A stretch of DNA of 64,000 nt. It comes from Certhia americana (lineage: Eukaryota; Chordata; Aves; Passeriformes; Certhiidae). The stretch's first letter is position 1. Every line of letters starts with the position of its first letter. The translations under genes and the position numbers were made by a program. The stretch is taken from positions 124,001 to 188,000 of the forward strand of contig JAGMWU010000072.1 of the NCBI GenBank assembly GCA_018697195.1, read 5' to 3'. The notes under the pieces are model-generated. The model had not been told where the DNA came from, did no database searches, and saw nothing but the letters and a program-made list of their open reading frames with translations. Positions 9,121-21,600 of the stretch are shown here, in pieces.

Positions 9121-11479
9121 CCGCCGCCACCGCCAGCTGCGCCGCCAACAATGCCAGGACGAGCCGGACCCCGCGCCCCTGCCACCGGCCACCCCCGAGC
9201 GGTGTGGGGACGTGGACAGATTTCGTTCCCGTGATGGGTGTCATGGCACGCATGGCACAGCCGCCCTGGCACAGCCACTCCAGTTGTCCCAGCCCATGGG
9301 ATGCCCCCGAGAGGAGGACACCCTCACCCCATCCCTCTGCATGTTGGGGTGCTGTGGATGGGGTGCTGGGGTCAGGGCGGACAATGTGGCACGGGGACAC
9401 TGCCTTGGCCACAGCTGGCTGCGGGGTCCCGGCCTGGCACGGCGCAGCAGTGCTGTCCGGCAGAACACAGAGCTTAATTTCCATCTCAATTCTGGGAACG
9501 GGGAGCGCGGCGCGGTAACAGCAGCCTCGGCCATATGGTGCTGGCGGGGCTCAGCCCGGCCGGGGGGGGCGGCCGGGGGGCGGCTGCTTTGCGCTGAGCA
9601 GGGGTTGCCCGGCAGCCGAGCACATCAAAGCCCCCGGCCGCCCCCACCCCGCCGGGACCACACAGGGCACGGCCGCGCCAGGCCGCCGAGGAGCTGCCTG
9701 TGCTGCTGAGATGGGGGGAGCCGGGGCACCCCAGAACAGGCAGCACCCAGCCCCGCACTCCGGCATGCAGGGTGGGAAGGCGGCACGGACACCGCAGGTC
9801 GGGCTGGGACCCCACCAGTGACCAGGACCCCCAAATTTGGGCTGCTCCTGCCCTGGCTGGGGTTGGGCTCCATCCAGATCCCCTCTCCCGGTGCCATCCG
9901 CAGGTCACCCCTGAGGCTACACGGAGCCTCCACTCCCCCCCCACCCCCCCTCCGTGTCCGCATGACAGTGCTGAGCCAGGGTTGCAGATGTGCCGGGGCC
10001 GCCGGCACAGCTGGAGCAGGGCCGAGGCCTGAGAAAGCCCCTGCGCATTCCCCTCCCGCCTTCTCCCTTCCCGTTCCCAGCTTCCATCCGCTGCAGCCCA
10101 GACCAGCTGGAGCCAGGCAGCCCTTCCTGGGATTTATTCCAGCTTCCTGCCCCTCCTCGCAGGCCGGCCGGGGCTGGGGCTGCCTTGGGCTGCTTCCTCT
10201 CCCTGCTCGCAGCCGCCGGCCAGGCGCCACTGCCAGTACCCATCATCAGATGGGACCCCAGCGCTCACCCCCAGCACCCACGACTCCATGGGACCCCAGC
10301 ACTCACCACCAGCACCCACCATCACAGCAAAGCATTCCCCACCCTAAATGGCAGAGCATGAGGTGCAACTGCAGCACCCATCACACATCGTCACCCAGCT
10401 GTACCCCTGCTGCAGTGGGGAGGCTCTAGAGACAAGCAGCACTGGTGTGTCCCCCCCATCACCACAGGCACCAGCATTCCCCAAACATGAAACCATCCTC
10501 CCCTAGCCTGGTGTTTGCATCCTGTGCAACCCCAGCTCATACCACCCCACTCCACTGCAATTCCTCGTGTGAATTGGCACAAGCAGCGTGTGCCAAGGAG
10601 CTCCTCTGGCCAACAGGCATCTACACCACTGCCGTGAGGTGCCATGGGTGAGTGGAGAGGTGAGGTTCATCCCAAACCCCCTATCTGCTGGCAGCAGAAC
10701 AGGCAGCTTTGGCCCCTGACCTAGTTGGGCGCAGTTAAGTGGACGGAGGTTTCCTGCTGGAGTCGGCACATCCATGTTTCCGCAGCCCCCACCGGGCCGG
10801 AGGGACCCTGCGGAGAGGGGAAAGTGGCCCAGCAGCGGTCCAGACACAGTGGAGCCGTGTGGCCTCGGCTCTGCCGGGACCGGAGGTGCCACAGGCCCAG
10901 GTGCAGCAGGCAAGTGAACTGGGGAGCACTGAAGTGCCGGCTCCACTGGCGGCTCCTTGCAGGGCCCAACACACTTCCTTCCTTCTGGCCGGCCCCGGCT
11001 TATCGGCCAGGCAGGGTGAGGGGTGACCCCGCTCTCCCCTTCCCAGGCCTTCCGCTCCCTGCAGCCTGACAAAGCTCCTGGCCACACTTCCACCACTCCT
11101 ACAGCAGGCAGGAGCTGCTTGGAGCTCTGCAGGGCAGCAGGGAGGCAGGAGGGTGATGCTGGCACAAGGGGTACCCGGTGCACCTCCCAGCCTGCTCCTG
11201 CACTCTTGGGGCCCCTGGAGGCTGGATGGGGATGCAGCTCCTATCACCCAAAGCCAGGGAGGATGCAGAGCTTCCCAGGATGCAGTGCCAGCCCCACACC
11301 AAGGGACACACCAGGCTGAGGAGTGGGGTCCTGACTCGGGGTAGGGTCCTGCACCCCACGGCAGAGCCAAAGTCCTTTTCCACGGAACACTGGAGGCTGG
11401 TGAAATCACATCTGGAGTCTAGACTCAGTGACTCGGTGGGCTGGGCCTGGCGGCCGCGCTGTACCCAGACCCCGCTGCA

Positions 11480-11725
11480 CACTGTTTGCTTAGCTGGAGG
11501 TATTTAATTGGAATTAAAGTGGCCCCTCTTGTTTTTGCGGACAGGGCTGTTGGAAAAGGAGCTGTAAGTCATAGAAAACATCTGTAGGAGCCTGCGAAGG
11601 GTCATTAGATGGCAGAACGCAAGGCGCCACTTTTAGTGCTCGCAGCCGGCGCAGGGAATAATGGTTCAATACGGCTTTTGTGGAGGAGCTGCCAAGCCAG
11701 CAAACACTTTCTATTTATTCTGGCA
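11480..11725. promoter_or_regulatory. Candidate conserved enhancer between ID1 and HM13
   Basis: An AT-richer island within GC-rich DNA, free of repeats and stop-broken in all frames. It contains TATTTAATTGGAATTAAAG (homeodomain-type cores), GGCGCC at 11625-11630 (SMAD-type GC box), GTCATTAGATGGC and AATAATGG. The density of transcription-factor-like words and the lack of drift into simple sequence are typical of vertebrate conserved non-coding elements. The nearest promoter-bearing target on the correct side is ID1. Confidence 0.4.
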
Positions 11726-12416
11726 GTGGGCATGGCCAAAGGGATGCAGGATCCTCCACATGTGGGCCCCCAGGAGGGGTAGGGAGGACACTGCCAGTGC
11801 TGCAGGACACAGGACAGCTGGTCCCAGTGGAAGCCGAGGTGGAAACTGGAGCTGCCCCTGCCTGCAGCCCCTCGGCCCCCATGCCTGCACCAGCATCCTC
11901 TGCCCATCTCAGCCCCAAGGGGGGCAGGATGGTGCCTGGCTCCCTGCAAGGAAGGGGGACAATCCCTGCTGTCCTCACCCTGCTCCAGGGCTGGGTTTGG
12001 GGGTCACCCACCCCTACCCCTCCCTTTCCTGCTCCCCCAGGCCATGGGGCGTTAGCTTCAGCTCACTGAGCATCCCAGCAGCTGAAGCAGAGCACATTCC
12101 CACCCTGTGGGGTTCCTGCATCCTGATCCCTGCTCAGCCACCCTTTAATGGGGCCAGATCCCGGCTCAAACCCACTCAGGGCTCAGTGACTCCAGCCCTA
12201 AATCTGGGTATTGCTGAGCAGGGGCCAGGCTGGGGAAAGGCCTAGTGCCAGAGAAATGGGAGGGGGAAGGGGACGGTCACTTCGTCACTTGGAAACAGCC
12301 AGACAATGGCAACCAGCCCCCCTGGGAGAAGGCGGGTGAGCTGGATGCCAATCTTGGTGCCAGCAGGGCGGCTGAGCAGGGGCATGGCCACACCAGCACT
12401 CCTTCCTTCAATATGG

Positions 12417-12422
12417 TTTAAT
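12417..12422 (-). terminator. HM13: Poly(A) signal of HM13 (ATTAAA)
   Basis: ATTAAA on the minus strand follows an AT-rich 3' UTR segment (12410-12480), about 185 bp downstream of the HM13 stop at 12604. It gives a short 3' UTR; a distal site cannot be excluded. Confidence 0.55.
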
Positions 12423-12603
12423 ATGAGAGAAAGCAAATGCACAATACAAAATTTAAAAACCGGCATACATCGATACCCCACCTGGGTGGCTGCTCCGACA
12501 CACACAACACGATGCTCTTGCACAATTGTTTCGTCGTCTGTCACTTGCAGAGGGTCTTGAAGGGCCCCAGCCCAGCAGTGCCGGGCAAGACCCATGGGCA
12601 AGG

Positions 12604-15600
12604 TCACTTCTCTTTCTTGGAGGCTTCTGTTGGCTCTTCTTTGGAAGCCCCTGGTGCCTCCTTGGGGGTTGAGCTCTCCTCGTAGCTGGGGACAAAAGGG
12701 ACATGAGTGGGGCCAGTTCCTCCCTGGGGACAGAGCCCTGTGCCACGTGGGGACAGCCCAGCCTGTGGCCTTAGGTTCTGCCCTGCTGCTATTGAGGACA
12801 AGGTGGGCTCCAGTCATCAGCCCCCAGTACAGGAAGCCCCATGGGGCAGAGCCCAGGCAGGGAGTTGAGGGATGCAGCCCCCCCGGGACATCTCCGAGGA
12901 TAGGGTGGACCCAGCTGGGGGCCAGCTCTGTGCCTGGGGATCTGTCCTTGTTCCCAAGAGCACTATTGGATATCCTGGATAGCACATGCTTTCCTTGGCT
13001 GAGCACTGGTGCCAGCATTAATGGGAACTGCAGCAAGACCAACAGCAGTGTTCCCTCCCAGGGTCTCAATCCTCTGGCTGCAAACCCCCTCCAGCAGTGG
13101 CCCCAGGGCTTTGGCTAAGGAAATGCTGCTCCAAGCAGAAAGGACAAGGTCTGGGATGTCACATCTTCTTGCCCTTCCCAAGTCTCCTCTCAGAATGGGA
13201 GAAAAGCTGGCCCACAGCAGCACAGCAACAGCTCCAGCCTCTGCTCATGGAGTGAGAAGAACTGGCAATAGGGAAACCTTGGGCCAGGGAGAGCCAGGAC
13301 CTGCCCCTACCTGGCCAGAGCGACAGACAAGGGGCCCCAGCAGCAGTGGCTACATGGCACTAGGGCTCTGCTGCCGGCGTCGGCGGGGACAGGACAGTTT
13401 CTGCTGCATGGAATCAGCCAGGCTGGCCGGCGAGCCAGACACCGTGGGGAAGTGGGTAAGTCTTGGTGTGTGAGGCAAGATTTCAGCAGAGGATTCATAG
13501 CTGCAGGAGAGAGAGGAAGCAGGAAGGGAAAGACAAGGACAGAAAGGAGGGGGGGAGAGAGAGAAAAAGCAGAAGAGTTTTGGAGTGAGAGCACCGAGAA
13601 CGCGCCACCCTGTGCAGGAAGCCTGGCATCCCCCCTTCACCTGCTTGCACCCGCTGGCCTCTCCTTGCCTGCAGACTCCAGGACAGGGCTGCAGCATGGA
13701 AAAGTGAGCACTGAAACTCGGGGATGAGGCAGCTCCCACTGGCATGAGCAGAGCCAGGCAGACAGAACCTAGGGAGAGCAAGCCTTGGCAGTGGGGAGGC
13801 AGCAGTGCAGCAGCCCAGGGGCTGGGCAGGTGACACAGATGCAGCAGACTTTCCTGCCACTCAGGAGCAGTGTGCCCACAGCAGATCTGGGGAGCAGGAT
13901 GGGTTCTGAAGAGGGAGGCAGAGTGGAGCTTCCTGCCTAGCCTAGGGAGGTTTGGCAAGGCTGAGAGCCGTGGAGCTGAGCCCAGTGTCACCAAACTCTG
14001 CCTTCCACCAGACCCTTCCATGGGCAGCAGCAGGATCTGCTCACTCCCACCCTGCCTGCAGACCCTCACTGCTGTGAGCACCGTGTGCAGGCAGAGACTA
14101 CAGGAACTACCAGCTCCAGGGAGGATCAGGGTGCACCAAAGCAGCACAGCAGAGATACACCTGGTGGGATTCCTGCGGTGGGAGCCACTGCCCTCCAGGC
14201 ATCAGTCCCTGTGAATCCCACTTCCTCTGCCTGCAACTGGAGTCACTTCAAGGGAGGTCTGGCCCCCAGGGGCCGTCAAGTTTGCAACCCTCCAGCATCC
14301 TGCCCTTGCCCTGGCAACACTTTGCTGGTGGAGCAGCTTGTACTACTGCTCTGGGAGGGCACTAGCCCCTAGCTGCCAGGCTCCCTGTGCTCCTTGCTTC
14401 CCAGTGGGCCCAGCCTCACAGCTCATCTCTCCCCAGTTTCCTGGCAGGAGGTGCTGCTGCTGTCAGCTGGTGAGTCACAGCACTGGGGAAAGCGGCTGCA
14501 GGATCCCAGGTGCACAGGAAGGACGATCCCAGGACACTCAGTGCCTGCAGCAGCGATTGTCAGAAGCAAACATCAAAGGAGGGGCAGGTGCGGCAGGGCT
14601 GGGGACGGCCCAGCTGAGAGCCGCTGGGAACATGCATACCTGCATCTCCCAGGGGAGGGGAGGGAGGAGGGAGGACAGCTGGCTTCCCGTTGCGCCCAGT
14701 TTCCCTCTGAGCAAGCTGGGAGCTTGGGAACGCTCCCTGGGCCAGGGCACTAGGGAGGCTGGAGGGTATACAGCCCTGCTTCAGGACGTTCCCTTCCCTG
14801 CTCTGCATCAACCATCGTTACTGTGCTGAACCATCACCAAGTCTCAAGCATGACAGGGAAACAGCTCTCAGGCAGGAGGACAGAGCTGCTCACCGACAGC
14901 CTGGGCAGGCTCCAAGAACAGCTGAGCACAACAGCCCAGTCCCCCATCCTCTGTACCCACAGCTCCTGGGTCAGAGCGACACTGCAAACTTCCGCAAACT
15001 CTCTTTCTGCTGCAAACCAGGGGACTTTGCCCAAGTGGGGGGGTTGGGATGTGCTCAAACCAGCCTTGGCTGTTCTCACAGCCGGCTCTGGCTCCATTTT
15101 TCCCCGCCCACAGGCCCTGGGACACAATGACCAAGTATCTCCACATCAGGTGTGCAGTCCCACCCTCCCCTGCCTGCCAGCGCATGGGAAGTGTCTGTCA
15201 CTGGGGTGTAAAGCAATACCAGGTGCTGCCTTGCTGGTACCACACCACAGCTCCCACCCAGCTCCCGGGAGGTGGCTGGAGCCAGGCCTGGCATGTACAA
15301 ACACAGCCCTGCTCCCTCCACCCACGCACACCCAGAGCATGCCCAGATGAACCCGTCCCTCCAGCTGTGCCCAGGCGTGGGAACATCTGCACGCTTCATG
15401 TGCTCCAGCGCCGCCGGCAAAAACAGCTCCGTCGCCAGCTGAGGCTCACCTGAACATTTCGGTTACTTCTCCCTTTGCCAAGGCCACGAGAAGCGGGAAT
15501 CCAATGCAGGCGGGGACCAGATACAGCAGGGCAGGCTGTGGGGAAGGAAAACAACTGTTAAACAAACCACAAATCACCCCGAGGGAAGAGTGAAAGGTGA

Positions 15601-18600
15601 GCTCATGGCCTTGTCCCCTCTGCACCCATGGCATCTGTCACACAGCTACACAGGGAGTTAATAACCCAAAAAGCAGCTTCAAGAGTTAAGTGGGAGCTGC
15701 AGCAGCTTGAAGCTAGATTGGATATTAGGAGGAAATTCTTTCCTGTGAGGGTGATGAGATCCTGGCACAAGCTGCCCAGAGAAGCTGCGGATGTTCAATC
15801 CTTGGAAGTGTTCAAGGCCAGGTTGGAACAGGGTGTGGAGCTGAACTAGTGGTTCACATCTCTGCCCGCGGCAGGGGAGTTGAAACAAGATGGTCTCCCA
15901 GGTCCTTTCCAAATCATTCTGGGATTCTGTGAAAACCCTCGCTGTCAGGTCCCAGTGGGCCATGAACACACTGAGAGCTCCTGTGCAGACCACAGTGTGG
16001 TCTGGGCTCCCAGAGCCCCCTGCAGCACAGCCAGTGGGTGCTCAGGGCAGCTTGGCTGCTAAGAGCCAAAAAACAGAGGGCCCCTGGCTGAGGGGCTGTT
16101 GTTGGAAACAAGGAGCCTTGCCCAAAGCAAGGTCTCTGCTCCAGATGGGCACAGGAAGCTTTGGGCAGGGAGAAGTACAGGCAAACACTGGAAAATCAAA
16201 GCCAAGAGAAGGAATAAATCTACTTTTTCCTGACATGATGCAGGAACTTCGTGGCCAAGCTGGCCTGGCCGACTTGGATATGCATCCACAGGAGGCAGCA
16301 GGGTGGAGCTCACCTGGGCATGCTTGAAGATGTGCATGATGAATATGGTGAGGCCCAGCCCAAAGATGTAGGCCACAAAGCTGGTATAGAAATACGTGTG
16401 CGTGTTCTTCTTCAGGCTGTAGGGAAAGGGAAGAGCTCAATGACCTCCGGTATGAAAAGCCAGTGGCCAAAATGGAGTTGGCTTGGTACTCTCAGCCACC
16501 TCCCACCACAGTGAAGTGTGAGGAGTGATGTTCTGCTTGTGCAGCCCCTGGTGTTGTGGGACTGAAGGCAGTAATACCCAGGTGAGGGGCTGGAGAAAGG
16601 AAGAAGGCAAGTGATCCTGCTGCTGGATGGCCACTGGGAAGGCAGGAATTGGGGCTGGGACCTAGGGAGGAGGACCCATTGGTGGAGATGGGTCTGTCCC
16701 TGGCTCTCAGCAGTTGCTATTTTATCACAGGGCAGGCTGCAGGAACTGGGATTCCCAGCAGGTGCAGGCAGGATGTGGGCGGTAACACCTGGAAGAGCTG
16801 GCACAGAACAGAGGGTCTGTGCAAGAGCAGTGGGAGTGGGGCCACACCACTGCAGTCACAGAGCACCCCGTTCCCTGGAGCCTTTCAGTGTGGGGCAACT
16901 GCTACAGCCCAGCTGTAGATGCAGCTTCCCTACGTGGGAAGGAGCTGCTTCCTCCAATGTCAGTGGCAACCTGGAGGCAGCCAGCACGGCCAGGCACCAA
17001 TTTGCATCCACACGAGCACTTCCCAGGTGCCAGCACCCCCGGCTCTTTCCCACGCTGTCACTACTTCCTCTCATTGCCTTCCATTCCTTGGTTCCAGGGA
17101 GCTCTGTGGGGCTGCTGTGTGCTGCTGCCCTGATCCCCATCCCTATGCTGCCTGCCTTACCTATGCTTGAATTCAAACCACTCGCCCCCAGTGCTCAGGA
17201 TATACCTGCAGAGCCAGCTCCCTCTTCCAAGAGCTTTTCCTTACACCCCCTGGTGTGTAACTCACACCCAGTTTCAGAAGGGAGTACATGACTGCGCTCC
17301 TGGCTCCCCCTTCCCTTTTTTCCTCTACAAAAGCAGCTCAAATATGCTGCAAGACCCAACCTGCCAGAGACCCTTCCCTGCCATCTGCTCACCTGATATC
17401 AAACCGCAGCAGCAAAGCAATGAAGATCCCTGCAGGGAGAAGGAAACAATGAGGGGCTGGAAGTGGCAGAGGAGGAACAGCGAGGGGCTAGAGGAGCAGG
17501 GAAGGGACAGCGAGAGGCTGGAGGGGCAGGGCAGGACCGGCGGTGCTCCGGTGCCGTGCCTGAGGTGACAGTGCCCTCTCGTGGCATGCGGCACCGGGAC
17601 AGCACCCGGCCCTGCGGGGAGACTCCCAACCTACCGGGAGACCCTCGCAGGGCTGTGCCTGGCCAAGGGCAGAGCCAGGCACCTGCTCAGCTCCCGCAGA
17701 CCCCTCAAAGGAGACCCCAGTCCCATCCTCCCTCTTCTGTCCTCACCCGGAATGACAATGTCTCCCAGTCCCAGCATGGCGAAGTTGTCGGCGTCCAGCC
17801 CCTTCTCCAGCAGATCCTGAGGGAAAACCACTGCAAGCAGAGCGAGGCACAGTGAGGGAGAGTGTCCCCAGCGAGCAGACCCCAGCCCTACTGGACCTGG
17901 CAAACAGAGACCAGAGCAGGGCAAGGGACCTGTCCCCTGCGCTCAGCCCCCTCCTTCCCTGTAGCTTTCCTTGTTCTTTCTGAGACAATTCCAGGAGAAG
18001 AAACCAAGGGGTCCCAGCACCCAAACTACTGCATGCTCCATAGCAGCACTAGTTCACCCCTCTTGCTGTTTCAGGGCTCTGTGGTTCGGGGTTTTTTTTT
18101 TTGTTGTTGTTTGTTTGTTTTTTGTTTGTTTTTTTGTTTTTGTTTTTTTGTTTGTTTGTTTGTTTGTGGGGTTTTTTTTGTTTGTTTGTTTTGTTTTTTT
18201 GTGGTGTTTATTTGGTATGGACTGTTTTACAAGCAGGTGAAATTGTACACTCCAAAGGCGAGGAGTGACCCAGACACACCAGGGCTCTGCAAACCATCCC
18301 TTTCAGAGACCTGCCTTGGCTTGAGGCTGGCCAGTGACAGGGAGGAGAGGTCACTAGCAGGAAATGTTCCTGCACACATCCCAGTTTGAGCCATCTTCAG
18401 AGGTGGAGGGTGCACGGGGCAGGGCTTGCAGAAACAGACCTCAGCACACAGGGAAGATGTACTCACGTTTTATTGGGGCCTCGAATGATTTGGCAACTGT
18501 CACCATTACATTGGTGCCAAAGACCTAGAACAGAGGAGCCCAAGGTGACCACAGGTGCACAGGAACACACACACATGCTCAGCTACAGCCTCACCTCAGG

Positions 18601-21600
18601 GCCAGGAGTAGTCTCAGTGGCAGAAAAAAAGCCAAAGACCTGCCAAAATGCAAGCAAGCTCATTGTCTGGGGAAGGAGGCATATGATGGCACTGGGGGAG
18701 GTGGCTGCTTCATGGCTGCCCTGCTCTCAGAGCAGCATGGGGACAGCTCTCACATGGCAGACCTGCTGCCCACCTCCCAGCCCTGCACCTCAGTTCAGCT
18801 TTAATCAGTCAGCTCCATGTAAAGTCCAACTGGAGGGCAGGAGCTTCCAGCAGAGTGTCCCAGCCTGGGAGCTTCCAGCGGGGACAGGGACAAGTGTCAG
18901 ATCAGCTGCAGTTTGCTCTGAGGTCATTGCTTGCATGACCCTATCTGCTGTAAATACTGGCAGCATTTGGGGGGTGGACTGTAAACACTGAGGGCAGCCA
19001 CCCTGATCTCTGCACCTTTCCATTTCTAAGCCTCCCGTCCAGCAGGCATAAAAAAAACAGTGCTGGTTAGCACTGGGTGAGTAAGAACCTGGAGCCTTGG
19101 ATTAAAGGGAAATCTTAAAGCATCAGATTAACTCCCATAAGGTGCAGCAAGTTCTGAGCATTGCCATGGAGTGACAGGACTCGGTGCTGGGATCAGGGAA
19201 AAGCATCACATGCCCCCACCAAAATTATGTGGGGGCAATAGCATCAACCCATTGAGATCTCCTTCCTCCTTGAAACCCTCCTGGGATCTCACTGTGATTG
19301 AATCCATGCCAAGGTCCAAGTGACCCATTCCTGCAGAGGGGCACAGTGCTGTCTTCAAGGCAGCTCTTCCATAAGTCTCCAGCAAATACTTTGATCCATG
19401 GGGAAGCTGAGGTGGGAGACAGCCAGCAAGTGGGGAGCCGAGGGGTGCACTCACTGTCCCCAAAGCACTGGGAAGACACTCGCACACCAAGCAGGGCCTG
19501 GGGCACCAGGTGTGCTAAGGCAGAAGGCTGAGTCCTCTCCAGCTGAGAGCTGTGGAGGAAGTGGCCCACAGACTAAAAAACCACAGAGCCCAGACTGTTA
19601 ACGAGCCTGGGAAACAGAGGCACCACCGGCCAAGTACAAAACAACCCACAGTAGCCAGGCGTAAATATGGAGGGATTACACAGGCAGCTGCAGAGCTGCT
19701 GGACAGACCTCAATGTATACAAGGCTCTCAGACATTTGGAAACATGGTGATTCAGAAGGTGGAGGCAGCAGGAAGGACTGGGGAATACGGACATTACAAG
19801 GAGAAACATTCTGCCATGTATGGAGCAGAGCACACGACTGCATTCCTGCCTTCCCCACCCCCCTTTCCTCTATAAAGCAGCTCAAATACACTGCAAGAAA
19901 TAAGGAAAACCTCAAAATAAAAAAGTCAAGGGTGCAGCACTAGCTGAGGAAAAGGGACTGGAGGCATTCCAGGGTCTGTTCTCTGTGCAAGAGAACAGAA
20001 GGACAAAAACTAACGAAACCAGCAGATGACAGAACCAAGGCACAGCTCTTAAAACCAGGCTCAGTGTGCCCCAGAGCAGCCTCCAGCCCACCCAACAGCT
20101 GTCAGGCCTTGGGAAGACCATAGTGGGGAATACAGGACCGGATATGACACACACTGAGTACCCCACAATAGCCCTGATGAGGTCCCTGCCAGCCCTGGGC
20201 TCTCTGAGTGTGAGAACAAAAGGAAATGCACTTGATGAGCCACATTCTGTCACTCTGGATTCTGTCATCAACCCTGCCACACCCCTCTGGGCTGAGAAAG
20301 TGAAAATTCAGACTTCAAGTGTGTGTCCAGCCAGCATGGTGCCTCCAGAAAGGCAGAATGTCAGGCACATGCTTCCACCACTGGCCTGCAGAATGCTCCC
20401 ACTTACCCAGAACACATCGTAGATGAAGAGGCCCCCAAGCAAGATGCAGCCAGTGCTGACGTTGTTCAGGTGCAGCAGCTCCACCCCGTTGAGGGAGAAT
20501 GCCAGCCCGAAGAGATTGTTGGCAATCCAGTGCTGGGAAGGACAGGAAAAGGAGATCTGGGTCCTGCTGTACCTGGAACCTCCCCCTTGCATGGAAACGA
20601 GTCTGTGTCCAATCCAGCCCAGTCCCCAGCTGTGCCTCACTTACCTTTCTCAGCAAGTACCAGACCCCCACAACACTGCTCAAGGCCAGGCACACGAGAT
20701 CCTTGGTGTCAAACTCGTAGTTCACTATTTCTGCAAGAACACAGAGAAGTCAGATTTGGGGCAGGCCGGGCAGCTCCCCTCCCCACGCAGGGCTGAGATG
20801 AATGATTCCACAGCTGGGGGGAGCCCAGAGCTCAGTGCTCATGTCCCAAATGAGGGGACTGTACCCATGGTACACATGTGCATGCTGCCTGGGAATGAGC
20901 AGTGGGCCCTGGAAAGCTCAGACCTTTTCCTTCAGCCAGACTCTGCACATGGACAGCATCCACGGTCCCGCTGTCAATAAGGAAATTGGATTCAGGCACT
21001 GCCTAAGGCAGGGAGAGACAAATCTTCTCTCTCTTCCTGTGCCAGTTAACTCCTGATGGTATCACCAGAAATGCTCCCTTTCCAGTAAAGCTACTAGAGG
21101 GCAGGATACTTATCAAAGCATCTTCTGCCAGTGCAAAGATCTCTCCCAGATAAGGCAGCACAAATCAGTCAGACCTATGCTTTCCAAGGGGCTTAAATAA
21201 AGGCAGTGCATTTAACAACAGCCATAGCTCCATCCCCACAGAACTCTGGGAGGTGTTTCTGGGGTCTCCCTGCCAGCCAGAGGCAGCACAGAGGCAGAGT
21301 GCCAGCCCAGCTCTGCAGGGCTAACATGGGGCTCACACTGGCTATGGAAGCTCAGTGGGGAGCAAGAGGCAAATCTTTGAGAAGGTTGTTTCAGTGGGCT
21401 GAGATTCGTAAGACCAAAATAGCAAAAATAAATAAAAAAGAACAGTAAAGGCAGAAAACATTCAGGCTCCCCTGAAGGACCGGCGAGCCAACGTACCCTC
21501 CTTGCTCTCCCCGGAGCCCTGGGTGAAGAGGAGCTGGTACTGTTTGTTGGGGAAATTTGCAGGGAAGAATCTGTTCATCATGGGGCTGAAACGAGAGGTG

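Larger units (their letters stand above)
7945..12400. other. Intergenic DNA between ID1 promoter and HM13 3' end
   Basis: No coding exon is convincing. The stretch holds the CA-rich repeat, the candidate elements listed separately (8285, 8990, 11480) and GC-rich sequence. In mammals COX4I2 lies beyond ID1, on the side where the BPI-like gene lies here. No COX4I2-like exon was seen anywhere in the window. Confidence 0.55.

Noticed and set aside
15628..15849. 73-aa open frame in an HM13 intron
   Set aside because: It lies mostly inside a 5'-truncated CR1 3' end and is not a host gene.
18091..18205. Hydrophobic Phe/Val/Cys-rich frame that looks like a membrane segment
   Set aside because: It is a translated TTTG simple repeat.
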